This document shows, one piece after another, positions 17,498 to 25,285 of a DNA stretch of 41,297 nt. The translations under genes and the position numbers were made by a program. Every line of letters starts with the position of its first letter. Position 1 is the first letter of the stretch. Below the pieces are notes generated by a model. It made no database searches. It was not told the DNA's origin and saw only the letters and a program-made list of their open reading frames with translations. The stretch spans positions 1 to 41,297 of the forward strand of contig JAILQT010000107.1 of the NCBI GenBank assembly GCA_024698805.1, in the 5' to 3' direction. This DNA is from Solobacterium sp. Lineage in GTDB: Bacteria > Bacillota_I > Bacilli_A > Erysipelotrichales > Erysipelotrichaceae.

Positions 17498-17528
17498 AAA
17501 ATAGATGTTAGAGTATACTCTAAGTCAA
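17498..17528 (-). promoter_or_regulatory. MerR-type promoter and operator of the MBL/AKR operon
   Basis: On the minus strand TTGACT (17523-17528) and TATTTT (17498-17503) are separated by 19 bp, the over-long spacer characteristic of MerR-activated promoters. A perfect 16-bp palindrome TTAGAGTATACTCTAA (17508-17523) fills the spacer. It resembles the TTAGAGT-type operators recalled for AdhR-like MerR proteins. On the plus strand TTTACA (17487-17492) and TAGAGT (17509-17514) could drive the MerR gene itself, with the operator over its -10 box. Confidence 0.82.
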
Positions 17529-17544
17529 GGGGAGAATTGAAAAA

Positions 17545-18015
17545 ATGTCACAATATTTTACGATCGGCGAAGTTGCACAGCGCACCGGCATCAGCGCGCA
17601 TACATTACGTTACTATGACAAAGAAGGACTGCTTGCATTCGTCAGGCGCAGTGAGTCAGGCATACGCCGGTTCTCCGAAGAGGATTTTGAGCCGCTGTAT
17701 ACGATCACCGTGCTCAAGCGCAGCGGGATGCCGCTGAAGGATATCCGCAGGTTCATGGAGCTTTACCTGCAGGGCGATGAGACCATCCACGAACGCCTCG
17801 TGATGTTCGAAGGACAGAAAAAACTGCTGCAGGAACAGATCGACGAACTGCAGAAAATGATGAAGATCGTCGATTACAAATGCTGGTATTTCAGGGAAGC
17901 CGAGAAATACGGGGATATCAATTATTACAAGAAGCTCCCGAAGGAAGAAGTTGACGAACGGATCAATGAATTCAACCGGATCGTCAAAGATTTCCGGGAA
18001 GGACATCCGGAATAA
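17545..18015 (+). CDS. MerR-family regulator, AdhR-like
   Basis: This is a 156-residue activator. The N-terminal winged helix is classic (YFTIGEVAQRTGISAHTLRY, then YYDKEGLL and GIRRFSEEDFEPLY). It is followed by KRSGMPLKDIRRFMEL and a coiled-coil dimer helix (about residues 80-118). The C-terminal effector part is short, with one Cys (in DYKCWYF), so it may sense an aldehyde or electrophile by thiol chemistry as AdhR does; that is inference. GGGGAG precedes the ATG. It is divergent from the MBL/AKR operon, whose promoter carries the matching 19-bp spacer and palindrome. Its 3' end is only three bases from the facing LysR gene. Confidence 0.93.
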   Translation: MSQYFTIGEVAQRTGISAHTLRYYDKEGLLAFVRRSESGIRRFSEEDFEPLYTITVLKRSGMPLKDIRRFMELYLQGDETIHERLVMFEGQKKLLQEQIDELQKMMKIVDYKCWYFREAEKYGDINYYKKLPKEEVDERINEFNRIVKDFREGHPE

Positions 18016-18018
18016 CAC

Positions 18019-18918
18019 TTACCCTGCATGCGAAGCCGGACTGCTGCCGAAAGACCTGCGGATCTGCTGCAGGAAACGCTCCGCGATCGGCGTGAAGCTT
18101 TGATATTTATTCCAGATCAGGTACATCTTCATCTCCAGTTCCGGCTCCAGAGGACGGAATACCATGCCGCTGGACGGGGATGTATCGACCAGGTTGTTCA
18201 GGGTCAGGAGTATGCCCAGCCCTTCCCTCGCAAACATGGAACCGTTGTAGGCCAGACGGAACGTGCCTTCCAGCTGAAGGCTGTCAAACTGTTCCCCTGC
18301 CCACGGACGGATATCGTTTTCCCAGCTCTGGCCCGAACAGAACAGGGGCCTGCCTGCAAGATCACCGGCGGTGATCTTTTCTTTTGATGCCAGCGGCGTG
18401 TCCGCAGGGAAAACAGCCCCGAAATGATCGGATTCCGGGAAGGTGATATAACTGTATTTCCTCTCATCCGGCTTTTCACAGATGACAGCGAAATCGAGAA
18501 GGCCTTTATCCAGTTTTTCCGTGACCTGCTCGGTATCGCCGCTCGTGATGTGATAGCTCAGACCCGGATAGAATTCCTTAAATGTCCGGATCTCTTTTGC
18601 CAGACGGCGGATCTGGTAGGATTCCGCCAGGCCGAAATAGATATCACCGCCGGTGACCTCATCCAGGGACAGGAATTCCTTTTCGATCTTATCCGCCATG
18701 TTCACCAGGTCCTCTGCCCTGTTCCGGAGCAGGATGCCTTCTTCGGTCAGTGTCAGGCTGAAGCTGTGGCGGATGAACAGCTTTTTGCCAAGCTCATCCT
18801 CCAGGCTTTTCAGCTGTTTTGAAAGTGTCGGCTGCGTAACATGCAGAAGGTTCGCTGCCCTGGTCATATTCTCTTCCCTGGCAACCGCCAGGAAATATCG
18901 AAGTGTGCGTATCTCCAT
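18019..18918 (-). CDS. LysR-family regulator
   Basis: This is a 299-residue LysR protein with the N-terminal winged HTH MEIRTLRYFLAVAREENMTR, then AANLLHVTQPTLSKQLKSLE and ELGKKLF. A substrate-binding domain of about 200 residues follows (GDIYFGLAESYQIRRLA, later FAVICEKPDERKY). AAAGGAGG precedes the ATG. It is divergent from a small protein/alpha-beta hydrolase/lipoprotein/EFR1 operon, with palindromic DNA between, and is the likely regulator of that operon. The effector is unknown. Confidence 0.92.
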   Translation of the reverse strand: MEIRTLRYFLAVAREENMTRAANLLHVTQPTLSKQLKSLEDELGKKLFIRHSFSLTLTEEGILLRNRAEDLVNMADKIEKEFLSLDEVTGGDIYFGLAESYQIRRLAKEIRTFKEFYPGLSYHITSGDTEQVTEKLDKGLLDFAVICEKPDERKYSYITFPESDHFGAVFPADTPLASKEKITAGDLAGRPLFCSGQSWENDIRPWAGEQFDSLQLEGTFRLAYNGSMFAREGLGILLTLNNLVDTSPSSGMVFRPLEPELEMKMYLIWNKYQSFTPIAERFLQQIRRSFGSSPASHAG

Positions 18919-18945
18919 CGAAACACCTCCTTTTTGTATTATTCC

Positions 18946-18984
18946 TTACCAGAATATCATGATATTCATTATAACAATTGGTAA
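18946..18984. promoter_or_regulatory. Divergent LysR operator/promoter region
   Basis: A perfect 16-bp palindrome GAATATCATGATATTC (18952-18967) lies inside a wider inverted pair, TTACCA (18946-18951) and TGGTAA (18979-18984). A minus-strand TATAAT (18968-18973) and a plus-strand TATAAC (18970-18975) overlap the site. Regulator binding should therefore affect both directions. Confidence 0.55.
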
Positions 18985-19034
18985 AGATCAATAAAACTTC
19001 CTACAATGTGATCGAAGAAAGGAAGAACGGTCAT

Positions 19035-19265
19035 ATGGAGCAGGCATTGGATACGATACTGGCAGGTCTGAAAGAGACCGGGTGCACGGACGATACGCTG
19101 AAGAAAGCGAAGCAGGTCTATGAGACCGGTACTGCCGATGAACTGATCCGTTTCTTCCGCAGATACCGGTGCGGACTGATGGAGGAGCTCCATGAGAGCC
19201 AGCGGCGCGTTGACTGCCTGGACTATCTGATCCGGCAGACAAAGAACAAAAAGACCGGACTGTAA
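19035..19265 (+). CDS. Small conserved-looking protein beside the LysR gene
   Basis: This is a 76-residue cytoplasmic protein, mostly helical and charged: MEQALDTILAGLKETGC, then a middle with ELIRFFRRYRCGLMEELHES and an end with RRVDCLDYLIRQT. ATG at 19035 follows AAAGGAAG; the frame continues upstream to 18978 without a better start. Similar short proteins next to LysR or MerR genes are familiar to me from clostridial genomes, but I know no function. It opens the operon and ends 19 bp before the hydrolase gene. Confidence 0.72.
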   Translation: MEQALDTILAGLKETGCTDDTLKKAKQVYETGTADELIRFFRRYRCGLMEELHESQRRVDCLDYLIRQTKNKKTGL

Positions 19266-19284
19266 TACAGAAAAGGAGAACAGC

Positions 19285-20286
19285 ATGATCAGAAAAGAAG
19301 AACTGACACTTGTCACAGAATGGGACAAAACATTTCCGAAAAGCGTAAAGGTCGATCACAGCAAAGTAACATTTGTGAACAGATACGGCATCACCCTTGC
19401 GGCGGATCTGTATATACCGAAGAACACAGAAGGAAAACTCCCGGCAGTCGCCGTCAGCGGACCCTTCGGTGCTGTCAAGGAACAGTGCTCCGGCCTGTAT
19501 GCGCAGACGATGGCGGAGCGCGGCTTCATGGCACTTGCATTCGACCCCTCTTTCACAGGTGAAAGCGGCGGCAGTGTAAGGTATATGGCTTCCCCTGACA
19601 TCAATACGGAAGACTTCATGGCTGCAGTCGATTTCCTTTCCCTGCATGAACAGGCAGATCCGGAACGGATCGGCATCATCGGCATCTGCGGCTGGGGCGG
19701 CATGGCACTGAATACTGCAGCGCTTGATACACGCATCAAAGCGACTGCCGTGATGACCATGTATGACATGACACGTGTGAACGCCAAAGGGTATTTCGAT
19801 TCCGAAGACAGTGAAGAAGCACGCTATGCGAAAAAGGCGGCGATGTGCGCTCAGCGTCTGAAGGATCTGGAAGCCGGTGAATATACACTGGGCGGCGGCG
19901 TGGTCGACCCGCTTCCTGAAGATGCACCTTATTTTGTAAAGGACTATTACGATTACTACAAGACACCGCGCGGCTATCACGCACGTTCGCTCAATTCCAA
20001 CGGCGGCTGGAACGTCATCGGATGCGAATCCTTCATCAACCAGCCGATCCTGCAGTACAGCAATGAGATCCGCTCGGCAGTACTGATCGTGCACGGCGAG
20101 AAAGCACATTCCTGCTATTTCGGCAAAGACGCCTATGAGGACATGGTCCGTAACAGCAAATACACAGACAACAAGGAACTGATGATCATCCCGGGCGCTT
20201 CCCATACAGACCTGTATGACGGCGGCGGAAAGAACCTGATCCCGTTTGACAGACTGGATTCATTCTTCCGCGAATATCTGAAATGA
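19285..20286 (+). CDS. Alpha/beta hydrolase with a cysteine-type nucleophile elbow
   Basis: This is a 333-residue protein of the YcjY/dienelactone-hydrolase-like group. The oxyanion region VAVSGPFGAVKEQ, the elbow GIIGICGWGGMAL (Cys where most hydrolases have Ser), an acid candidate in VLIVHGEKAHS and the late histidine in PGASHTDLYD give a plausible Cys-Asp/Glu-His triad. AAAGGAGA precedes the start. It overlaps the lipoprotein gene by four bases (ATGA). The protein has no signal peptide, so it acts in the cytoplasm. The substrate is unknown; ester or lactone hydrolysis is the family norm. Confidence 0.85.
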   Translation: MIRKEELTLVTEWDKTFPKSVKVDHSKVTFVNRYGITLAADLYIPKNTEGKLPAVAVSGPFGAVKEQCSGLYAQTMAERGFMALAFDPSFTGESGGSVRYMASPDINTEDFMAAVDFLSLHEQADPERIGIIGICGWGGMALNTAALDTRIKATAVMTMYDMTRVNAKGYFDSEDSEEARYAKKAAMCAQRLKDLEAGEYTLGGGVVDPLPEDAPYFVKDYYDYYKTPRGYHARSLNSNGGWNVIGCESFINQPILQYSNEIRSAVLIVHGEKAHSCYFGKDAYEDMVRNSKYTDNKELMIIPGASHTDLYDGGGKNLIPFDRLDSFFREYLK

Positions 20287-20825
20287 AAAAAGCAGGACTG
20301 CGGCATGTGCTTGCGGCTGCCTCCATCCTTCTGACCCTTGCCGGATGCAGCACGAAGGAACAGGCTGATACAGAGACTGCCGGACAGGCAGTTTCCGAAA
20401 CAGCGGAACAGGAGATCACAGAAACAGCAGCCCCGGAATCATCTTCGGCAGAACAGGAGGAAGAAGTTATGACTGAACTGTGCTTAAACATCAACGATAC
20501 AGAGATCCCCGTGATCTGGGAGGATAATGAATCCGTCAAAGCATTGCGAGAGCTGGCTGCCCGGCAGCCCCTCACCGTTGCGATGTCCATGTACGGCGGG
20601 TTTGAACAGGTCGGTCCCCTCGGCACTGACCTTCCGCGCAATGACAGACAGACCGTCACCGAAGCCGGTGATATCGTGCTCTATTCCGGGAACCAGATCG
20701 TCATGTTCTACGGTTCCAATTCCTGGTCGTATACCCGGCTCGGAAAAGCAGACGGACTCTCCGCCTCACAAATGAAAGAACTGCTCGGAAACGGTGATGT
20801 GACCGTAACGATCACCTGCCGTTAA
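20283..20825 (+). CDS. Cyclophilin-like-domain lipoprotein
   Basis: This is a 180-residue exported lipoprotein. The signal is MKKAGLRHVLAAASILLTLAGC with lipidation at Cys22. A 40-residue Glu/Thr/Ser-rich linker is followed by a compact domain (about residues 65-180: LCLNINDTEIPVIWEDN, then SMYGGFEQVGPLGTDLP, then GDIVLYSGNQIVMFYGSNSW). That pattern matches the bacterial cyclophilin-like fold often called DUF/cyclophil_like2. It is translationally coupled to the hydrolase. Members often sit near flavodoxin-type genes, and an EFR1-type gene follows here. Isomerase activity is not established for the family. Confidence 0.82.
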   Translation: MKKAGLRHVLAAASILLTLAGCSTKEQADTETAGQAVSETAEQEITETAAPESSSAEQEEEVMTELCLNINDTEIPVIWEDNESVKALRELAARQPLTVAMSMYGGFEQVGPLGTDLPRNDRQTVTEAGDIVLYSGNQIVMFYGSNSWSYTRLGKADGLSASQMKELLGNGDVTVTITCR

Positions 20826-20845
20826 GTCATGGAAAGGACTAAGAT

Positions 20846-21634
20846 ATGATCTTATACTTCACAGCTACAGGAAACAGCCTTTACGCCGCAAAGCAGCTGG
20901 ACGATGAACTTCTCAGCATCCCGCAGGAGATGCATCGCAAAAACAGGCATTATAAAGCAGACAGGATCGGTATCGTCTGCCCGCTCTTTGAATTTGAGAT
21001 GCCGCCGATGGTCAAAGATTTCATACGCGGTTCCGAATTTGAGACAGATTATTTCTATGTCGTTGTCACCTACGGCATGCATCACGGCGGCGTTGCCGTA
21101 CGTACGGATGAATTCCTGAAGTCCTGCGGCATCGATGCAGGCTATATCAATACGCTCATCATGCATGACAACGCGCTGATCGTATTCGATATGGACCAGC
21201 AGCGCACCCTCGAAGCAGGAAAGCAGGTAGACGAGCATATCGCACAGATCAAAGCGGATATCGACGCAAAGAGGACAATGATCCAGGAACCCGAACAGGG
21301 GGAGATCGATTTCTATAACGGCTATATCGAGCATAAAAAGAAAGCCGGTCCCATGTATTCCTTCCCGCTCTACCGCATCGAAGACAGCTGCATATCCTGC
21401 GGCACATGCACAAAGGTATGCCCCCGCGGATGCGTCCGCCTGGTGAACGGAAAGCCGGTCTATGATTATACCGGCTGCATCAACTGCATGGCGTGCATAC
21501 AGGCATGCCCTGTCAAGGCGATCCGGTTTGCGTCGGTCAAAGAACCGAATCCCGCTTCCCGCTACAGGAACGTGCATATCAGCCTGGCCGAGATCATCCG
21601 GGCAAACAAGCAGGACCTTCCCGAAGCGGAATGA
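20846..21634 (+). CDS. EFR1-type flavodoxin-ferredoxin protein
   Basis: This 262-residue cytoplasmic electron carrier has an N-terminal flavodoxin-like half (MILYFTATGNSLYAAKQL, the FMN phosphate loop). Its C-terminal half has two 4Fe-4S motifs, CISCGTCTKVCP and CINCMACIQACP. It should pass low-potential electrons to a partner reductase. It closes the LysR-linked operon, 20 bp after the cyclophilin-like lipoprotein, with GGAAAGGA as ribosome site. Anaerobes carry many such EFR1 proteins, and the partner here is unknown. Confidence 0.9.
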   Translation: MILYFTATGNSLYAAKQLDDELLSIPQEMHRKNRHYKADRIGIVCPLFEFEMPPMVKDFIRGSEFETDYFYVVVTYGMHHGGVAVRTDEFLKSCGIDAGYINTLIMHDNALIVFDMDQQRTLEAGKQVDEHIAQIKADIDAKRTMIQEPEQGEIDFYNGYIEHKKKAGPMYSFPLYRIEDSCISCGTCTKVCPRGCVRLVNGKPVYDYTGCINCMACIQACPVKAIRFASVKEPNPASRYRNVHISLAEIIRANKQDLPEAE

Positions 21635-21690
21635 CCATCCGCCAAATCACATGATCTGAAAGCTTCCGCATATGCGGATCCCTCCATACA

Positions 21691-21728
21691 AAAAGAGATC
21701 AGTCTACAGTTGAACTGATCCCTTTTTT
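21691..21728. terminator. Shared bidirectional terminator
   Basis: GATCAGT (21697-21703) pairs with ACTGATC (21714-21720), extended by AAAAG/CTTTT on the outside. T-runs follow on both strands, so it can stop both the EFR1 operon and the facing ConA-like gene. A perfect 14-bp palindrome TCCGCATATGCGGA (21665-21678) lies just before it. Confidence 0.82.
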
Positions 21729-21736
21729 ACATTCCG

Positions 21737-22357
21737 TCAATCGCAGAATTCGATCTCCAGGTCCTTGAAGAAGGCTTCCGTACCGATCTCGCAGAAGAAG
21801 CCGACGGAACCGCGCGCGTCTTTGCCGTGCTTCATGTCCGTGACGGTGAGCACAGGTTCCTCTTCATCATTCAGATAGAACGCTGCCGTCTTATCCTTTA
21901 TGACAGCTTTCAGCTGCACCCATTCATCCAGTTTGTTACGGATCGGCGCTTCGTATTTCGTGATGCCGAATTCCCGGAAATACGCGAATGTGTAGCCCGG
22001 GTAGGAGAAATACTGGCAGCCGTGGGCTTTGCGGACAGGGTCGTCCGTCATCCCGTTTGTCGGACGGATATAGAAAGACTCAAACTCGCTGTTGTTTTCA
22101 TTCACCCTGTAGACGATGCCGATGAACCCCCTGGCAAAATCCGGGGCGTCCGGCAGCAGCCTGCTCAGCATCTTCACTTTGATCACGCCGTTATGGAAAT
22201 CGCAGTCTTTCAGTCTGACGATCGTATTCTCATCAAACTGCATGATCTTGTCTTTCTTGACGGCGCGGACCGTATCTTCATTATCCAGTCTGTAATTCTG
22301 TGCATCGGCATGGATCATTTCAAATTCCGAAATATCCGAAGGCACTTTTCTGAGCAT
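21737..22357 (-). CDS. ConA-like (LamG/DUF1080-type) domain protein
   Basis: This is a 206-residue cytoplasmic protein with no signal peptide. The pattern is that of a concanavalin-like beta-sandwich: GVIKVKMLSRLLPDAPDF, GFIGIVYRVNENNSEFESFY, EWVQLKAVIKDKTAAFYLND and GSVGFFCEIGTEAFFKDLEI. This is the layout of DUF1080-type or LamG-like carbohydrate-binding or hydrolase domains. ATG at 22357 has GGAGGAAG upstream; an earlier in-frame start at 22432 has none. It lies downstream of the tryptophanase-type gene but is separated from it by a terminator. No catalytic residues can be assigned. Confidence 0.68.
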   Translation of the reverse strand: MLRKVPSDISEFEMIHADAQNYRLDNEDTVRAVKKDKIMQFDENTIVRLKDCDFHNGVIKVKMLSRLLPDAPDFARGFIGIVYRVNENNSEFESFYIRPTNGMTDDPVRKAHGCQYFSYPGYTFAYFREFGITKYEAPIRNKLDEWVQLKAVIKDKTAAFYLNDEEEPVLTVTDMKHGKDARGSVGFFCEIGTEAFFKDLEIEFCD

Positions 22358-22444
22358 ATCTCTTCCTCCTGTATTTTCTGCCTTTATTTTCCCATATCCG
22401 GGCTGATTATCAAATGTCTTTTCCGGTCGCATCAGTTCCTGTAT

Positions 22445-22477
22445 GAAAAGACCTCACCGGAAAGTGATGAGGTCTTT
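22445..22477 (-). terminator. Terminator of the tryptophanase-family gene
   Basis: A perfect 11-bp stem AAAAGACCTCA/TGAGGTCTTTT lies 24 bp beyond the stop, with T-runs in the arms. Confidence 0.85.
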
Positions 22478-22500
22478 TCTGTATACGGGTAATGAGACCG

Positions 22501-24153
22501 TTAACGGTCACAGAGTTCTTCAGGTGAAGGCTCGTACGGTTCAAGCCATGCGTGGAAATGGCGCATCGGCAGGTTTTTCCCGAAAGTGATGCGCAGGTCC
22601 GGTATCGTGTCGCGGTCTTTATGGAGCTGTGCGGCGGCTGCGATGATGTAATCCATATGCTGCCGGGAGTACATGCTGCGGTTGACGGCAAGACGTACGA
22701 CATTGCATACTTCCGCCTGCTGTTCAGGCGTCTTCAGATCATATTCCATTGAGAAGTCGCCGAGTTCGGAACAGCGGATGCCGTACCTGTGGATCATCTC
22801 AAGCGAGAGTGCCTGGCCGGCAAAGCTCTCATGCCCTCTTTTGTAATCAAAGAATCTGTCCACATCGATATAGACGCCGTGGCCGCCTGCAGGCAGTACA
22901 ACAGGCACGCCTGCCTTGTGAAGTCCCTGTGCCAGGTATTCGCACTGCATGACCCTTTCATGCTGGTATTCGAAGCGCTGTTCTTCATACAGTCCCTGCG
23001 CAAGCGCCATGATATCATGTCCGGACATCGCGCCGTAAGAATCATTGCCGTAAGCGGAGATCTGTCTGACCTTCAGAAGATGGCCGATATCCGTCTTCAC
23101 GGTGCCGTCTTCATTGAATTCGGAGAACTTCTTCCAGAACAAGCCTTTATCCCTGAACGCGAGGATGCCGCCCATATTCGAGTGCCCGTTTTTCTTCAGT
23201 GAAGCCGATACCGCATCGAAGTAAGAGAACATCTCTTTTGCGATCACGGCGATGGACTTATCTGCGTACCCTTCTTCGTTCATCTTGATGAAATAGCAGT
23301 TCTCTGCCCATCTTGCGCCGTCCATGATAAACGGTATTTCATACTTATGCGCGATCCCGGATACGGCACGGATATTTGCCATCGACACTGGCTGGCCGCA
23401 TACGGAATTATTTGTGACAGTTGAATAGATCATCGGGACATTTTCAGCGCCGACCGCGTCGATCAGCTGCTTCAGCTTATCCAGATCCATATCCCCCTTA
23501 AACGGGTTCTTTTCATATGTACCGTCCGCAGGGACCTCGAACAGGATCTCCTTGCGGAAGAGATTGCGCGGGATCGAACCCATCTGTTTGATGTTTCCCT
23601 CTGTTGTATCAAAGTGGGCATTGGAGGGGATCGTAAATACTTTCCCGGGATATTTCTTTGCGAGCACAGGCTTGATCACATCGAACAATAACGCTTCCGC
23701 GCATCTTCCCTGGGGAAGGATAAACGCGTTCGGGCGTTCGAGCTGATACGAACCGCTGTTGAAGAACCCGCCTTCCGAATCCACGAGATAGACATCGTTC
23801 ATCATCTTTTCGATATCGTCCGTATCTGTTCCGTTCCGGATATAGTCGATCAGTCTTTTCTGATCATCCCCTCTTTCCCATACGTCTCTAAGCGCATCAA
23901 GGAGGATATAATACCCCTTGTTGCGGCCGTAGGATTCGTCACCCAGGAATAATGCGGACCACTGTTTGTCCGACATGGCAGTGGTTCCCGAATCGGAAAG
24001 GCAGTCGATGTACAGCATGCCTGCAGGGAATGCGAATTCATTGTAATGTGTCCTCTTCAGCGCTTCGAGTCTCTGCTCTGCTGTCACAGTCGGAAGGTTC
24101 CTTGTCACGAAAGTAACAGATTTTGGTGCTTCAACATCCAGCGGATAGTTCAT
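22501..24153 (-). CDS. Tryptophanase-family PLP beta-eliminating lyase
   Basis: This is a 550-residue PLP enzyme of the tryptophanase/tyrosine phenol-lyase family, which splits an aromatic amino acid to the free aromatic, pyruvate and ammonia. Landmarks align with E. coli TnaA: GDESYGRNKGYY, FILPQGRCAEALLF, NAHFDTTEGNI, NVPMIYSTVTNNSVCGQPVS, PFIMDGARWAENCYFIK and the PLP lysine Lys320/321 in SASLKKNGHSNMGG. It is about 80 residues longer than TnaA, with an insert near residues 88-140 before the QGR motif and an extended C-terminus, so its substrate may differ from tryptophan. AAAGGAGG precedes the ATG. A divergent LysR gene and a LysR-type site suggest inducible control. Confidence 0.85.
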   Translation of the reverse strand: MNYPLDVEAPKSVTFVTRNLPTVTAEQRLEALKRTHYNEFAFPAGMLYIDCLSDSGTTAMSDKQWSALFLGDESYGRNKGYYILLDALRDVWERGDDQKRLIDYIRNGTDTDDIEKMMNDVYLVDSEGGFFNSGSYQLERPNAFILPQGRCAEALLFDVIKPVLAKKYPGKVFTIPSNAHFDTTEGNIKQMGSIPRNLFRKEILFEVPADGTYEKNPFKGDMDLDKLKQLIDAVGAENVPMIYSTVTNNSVCGQPVSMANIRAVSGIAHKYEIPFIMDGARWAENCYFIKMNEEGYADKSIAVIAKEMFSYFDAVSASLKKNGHSNMGGILAFRDKGLFWKKFSEFNEDGTVKTDIGHLLKVRQISAYGNDSYGAMSGHDIMALAQGLYEEQRFEYQHERVMQCEYLAQGLHKAGVPVVLPAGGHGVYIDVDRFFDYKRGHESFAGQALSLEMIHRYGIRCSELGDFSMEYDLKTPEQQAEVCNVVRLAVNRSMYSRQHMDYIIAAAAQLHKDRDTIPDLRITFGKNLPMRHFHAWLEPYEPSPEELCDR

Positions 24154-24201
24154 GGTATCCTCCTTTGTCCCGGCGGTTACGGCCGCAGTGTTTACATAGA
24201 C

Positions 24202-24230
24202 AGGATAGCAGTGTTCCCGTGATGTGTTAA
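24202..24230 (-). promoter_or_regulatory. Promoter of the tryptophanase-family gene
   Basis: On the minus strand TTAACA (24225-24230) and TATCCT (24202-24207) are 17 bp apart. The -10 box is poor, as expected for an activator-dependent promoter. Confidence 0.55.
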
Positions 24231-24246
24231 ATTAGTATTTTCCGCC

Positions 24247-24271
24247 GATTTATAAGCATATATTATAAATC
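24247..24271. promoter_or_regulatory. LysR-type binding site
   Basis: A perfect 9-bp inverted repeat, GATTTATAA (24247-24255) and TTATAAATC (24263-24271), has a seven-base spacer. Its centre is about 64 bp upstream of the start predicted from the lyase promoter, the standard place of a LysR recognition site. It also lies upstream of the extended -10 box of the LysR gene. Confidence 0.65.
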
Positions 24272-24291
24272 AGCAGAAAAAAACGTTCTTT

Positions 24292-24300
24292 TGATATAAT
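24292..24300 (+). promoter_or_regulatory. Extended -10 promoter of the LysR gene
   Basis: TGATATAAT is a perfect extended -10 element (TGn-TATAAT). No good -35 box lies upstream. The start would be near 24307, giving a short leader before the ATG at 24333. Confidence 0.6.
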
Positions 24301-24332
24301 AATCAAAGTACTATTAATCTGAGGTAAAGAAT

Positions 24333-25244
24333 ATGGATATCCAGAAGATCAGATTCGCAGCGGCGGTATACAGCACAGGAAGTTTTACGAAAGCCGCTTC
24401 GGCTCTCCACGTCACGCAGCCCCTGCTTTCCCAGCAGATCTCGGCGCTGGAGAAAGAGATCGGGTTCACACTTTTCCAGCGGACGACCAGATCCGTCGTC
24501 CCGACCGAACACGGCGTGTTCTTCTGCAAGCAGGCTGCAGAAGTGCTCAAGGAATATGATACGCTGCGGAACCTGGTAAGGATCCACAGCAAAAACTACC
24601 GTGATACGATCACGATCGTGACCGCGCCGCGCATCAGTTCGATCGAACTGCCGAAAGCCATAACAGATTACTACAGGCTCGGGAGCCAGATCACGATCAG
24701 CTATACGGAGCTTGAAGAATCACAGCTGGCGCATCTGGCGGAAGAAGAGGACAGTTCCTGGGATGTCGCGGTATTGCGGAGCACGGACAGCGAAGATCTT
24801 CGAAATCTCAGGAACATGTCTTCCTGCGTCCTTCTGCGCGATCCCATCGTACTGCTGTGCGCGGATAATCATCCGCTGCGTTCCAGGAAATCTGTTTCCC
24901 CGGATGACCTCAGGGACCAGAGCATCGTTTTCGGTTCCCCTGACAGCATCGTATACAAAGAGATGGAGAACGTATTTGATGAAGACTATATCCGTTCCAG
25001 GAACATCCCGGTATTCTCCAACAGCCACAATCTGATGAAAGACCTTGTACAGAGCGGCCTGGCTGTCGCCATCGGCAACCGGAGCCTGGCATATCATTAC
25101 GGTCTTTCGTACATACCCCTTGATATCGATATGTCAAACGATGTGTACATGATCTGGAAGACGCATGTCACAAAGCCGGTGATCCGGAACTTCATCGATT
25201 ATCTGATGGATTATTATGCGGATGATGCCCATCCGAAAATGTAA
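24333..25244 (+). CDS. LysR-family regulator divergent from the tryptophanase-family gene
   Basis: This is a 303-residue LysR protein. The HTH is in IRFAAAVYSTGSFTKAASAL and HVTQPLLSQQISALEKEIGF. A two-lobed effector-binding domain follows, from ITIVTAPRISSIELPKAI onward. GAGGTAA precedes the ATG. The shared intergenic region with the lyase gene carries a LysR-type inverted repeat at the expected distance, so control of that gene is the natural inference. The effector could be the amino acid substrate. It ends about 40 bp from the facing TetR gene. Confidence 0.92.
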   Translation: MDIQKIRFAAAVYSTGSFTKAASALHVTQPLLSQQISALEKEIGFTLFQRTTRSVVPTEHGVFFCKQAAEVLKEYDTLRNLVRIHSKNYRDTITIVTAPRISSIELPKAITDYYRLGSQITISYTELEESQLAHLAEEEDSSWDVAVLRSTDSEDLRNLRNMSSCVLLRDPIVLLCADNHPLRSRKSVSPDDLRDQSIVFGSPDSIVYKEMENVFDEDYIRSRNIPVFSNSHNLMKDLVQSGLAVAIGNRSLAYHYGLSYIPLDIDMSNDVYMIWKTHVTKPVIRNFIDYLMDYYADDAHPKM

Positions 25245-25260
25245 CCGCACTGTATAATAA

Positions 25261-25283
25261 AACGGTCCCGCAGGACCGTTGTT
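25261..25283. terminator. Bidirectional terminator between convergent LysR and TetR genes
   Basis: A perfect 8-bp stem AACGGTCC/GGACCGTT has loop CGCA. The minus-strand reading continues into TTTTATT and the plus-strand reading into GTTTCTC. Confidence 0.75.
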
Positions 25284-25285
25284 TC

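Noticed and set aside
18988-20205. Open frame of 405 residues on the minus strand
   Set aside because: It lies antisense to the alpha/beta hydrolase and the small protein and has no recognisable domain; the plus-strand genes have ribosome sites and family motifs.
21665-21678. The 14-bp palindrome TCCGCATATGCGGA as an operator
   Set aside because: It lies between convergent gene ends next to a terminator, with no promoter nearby.
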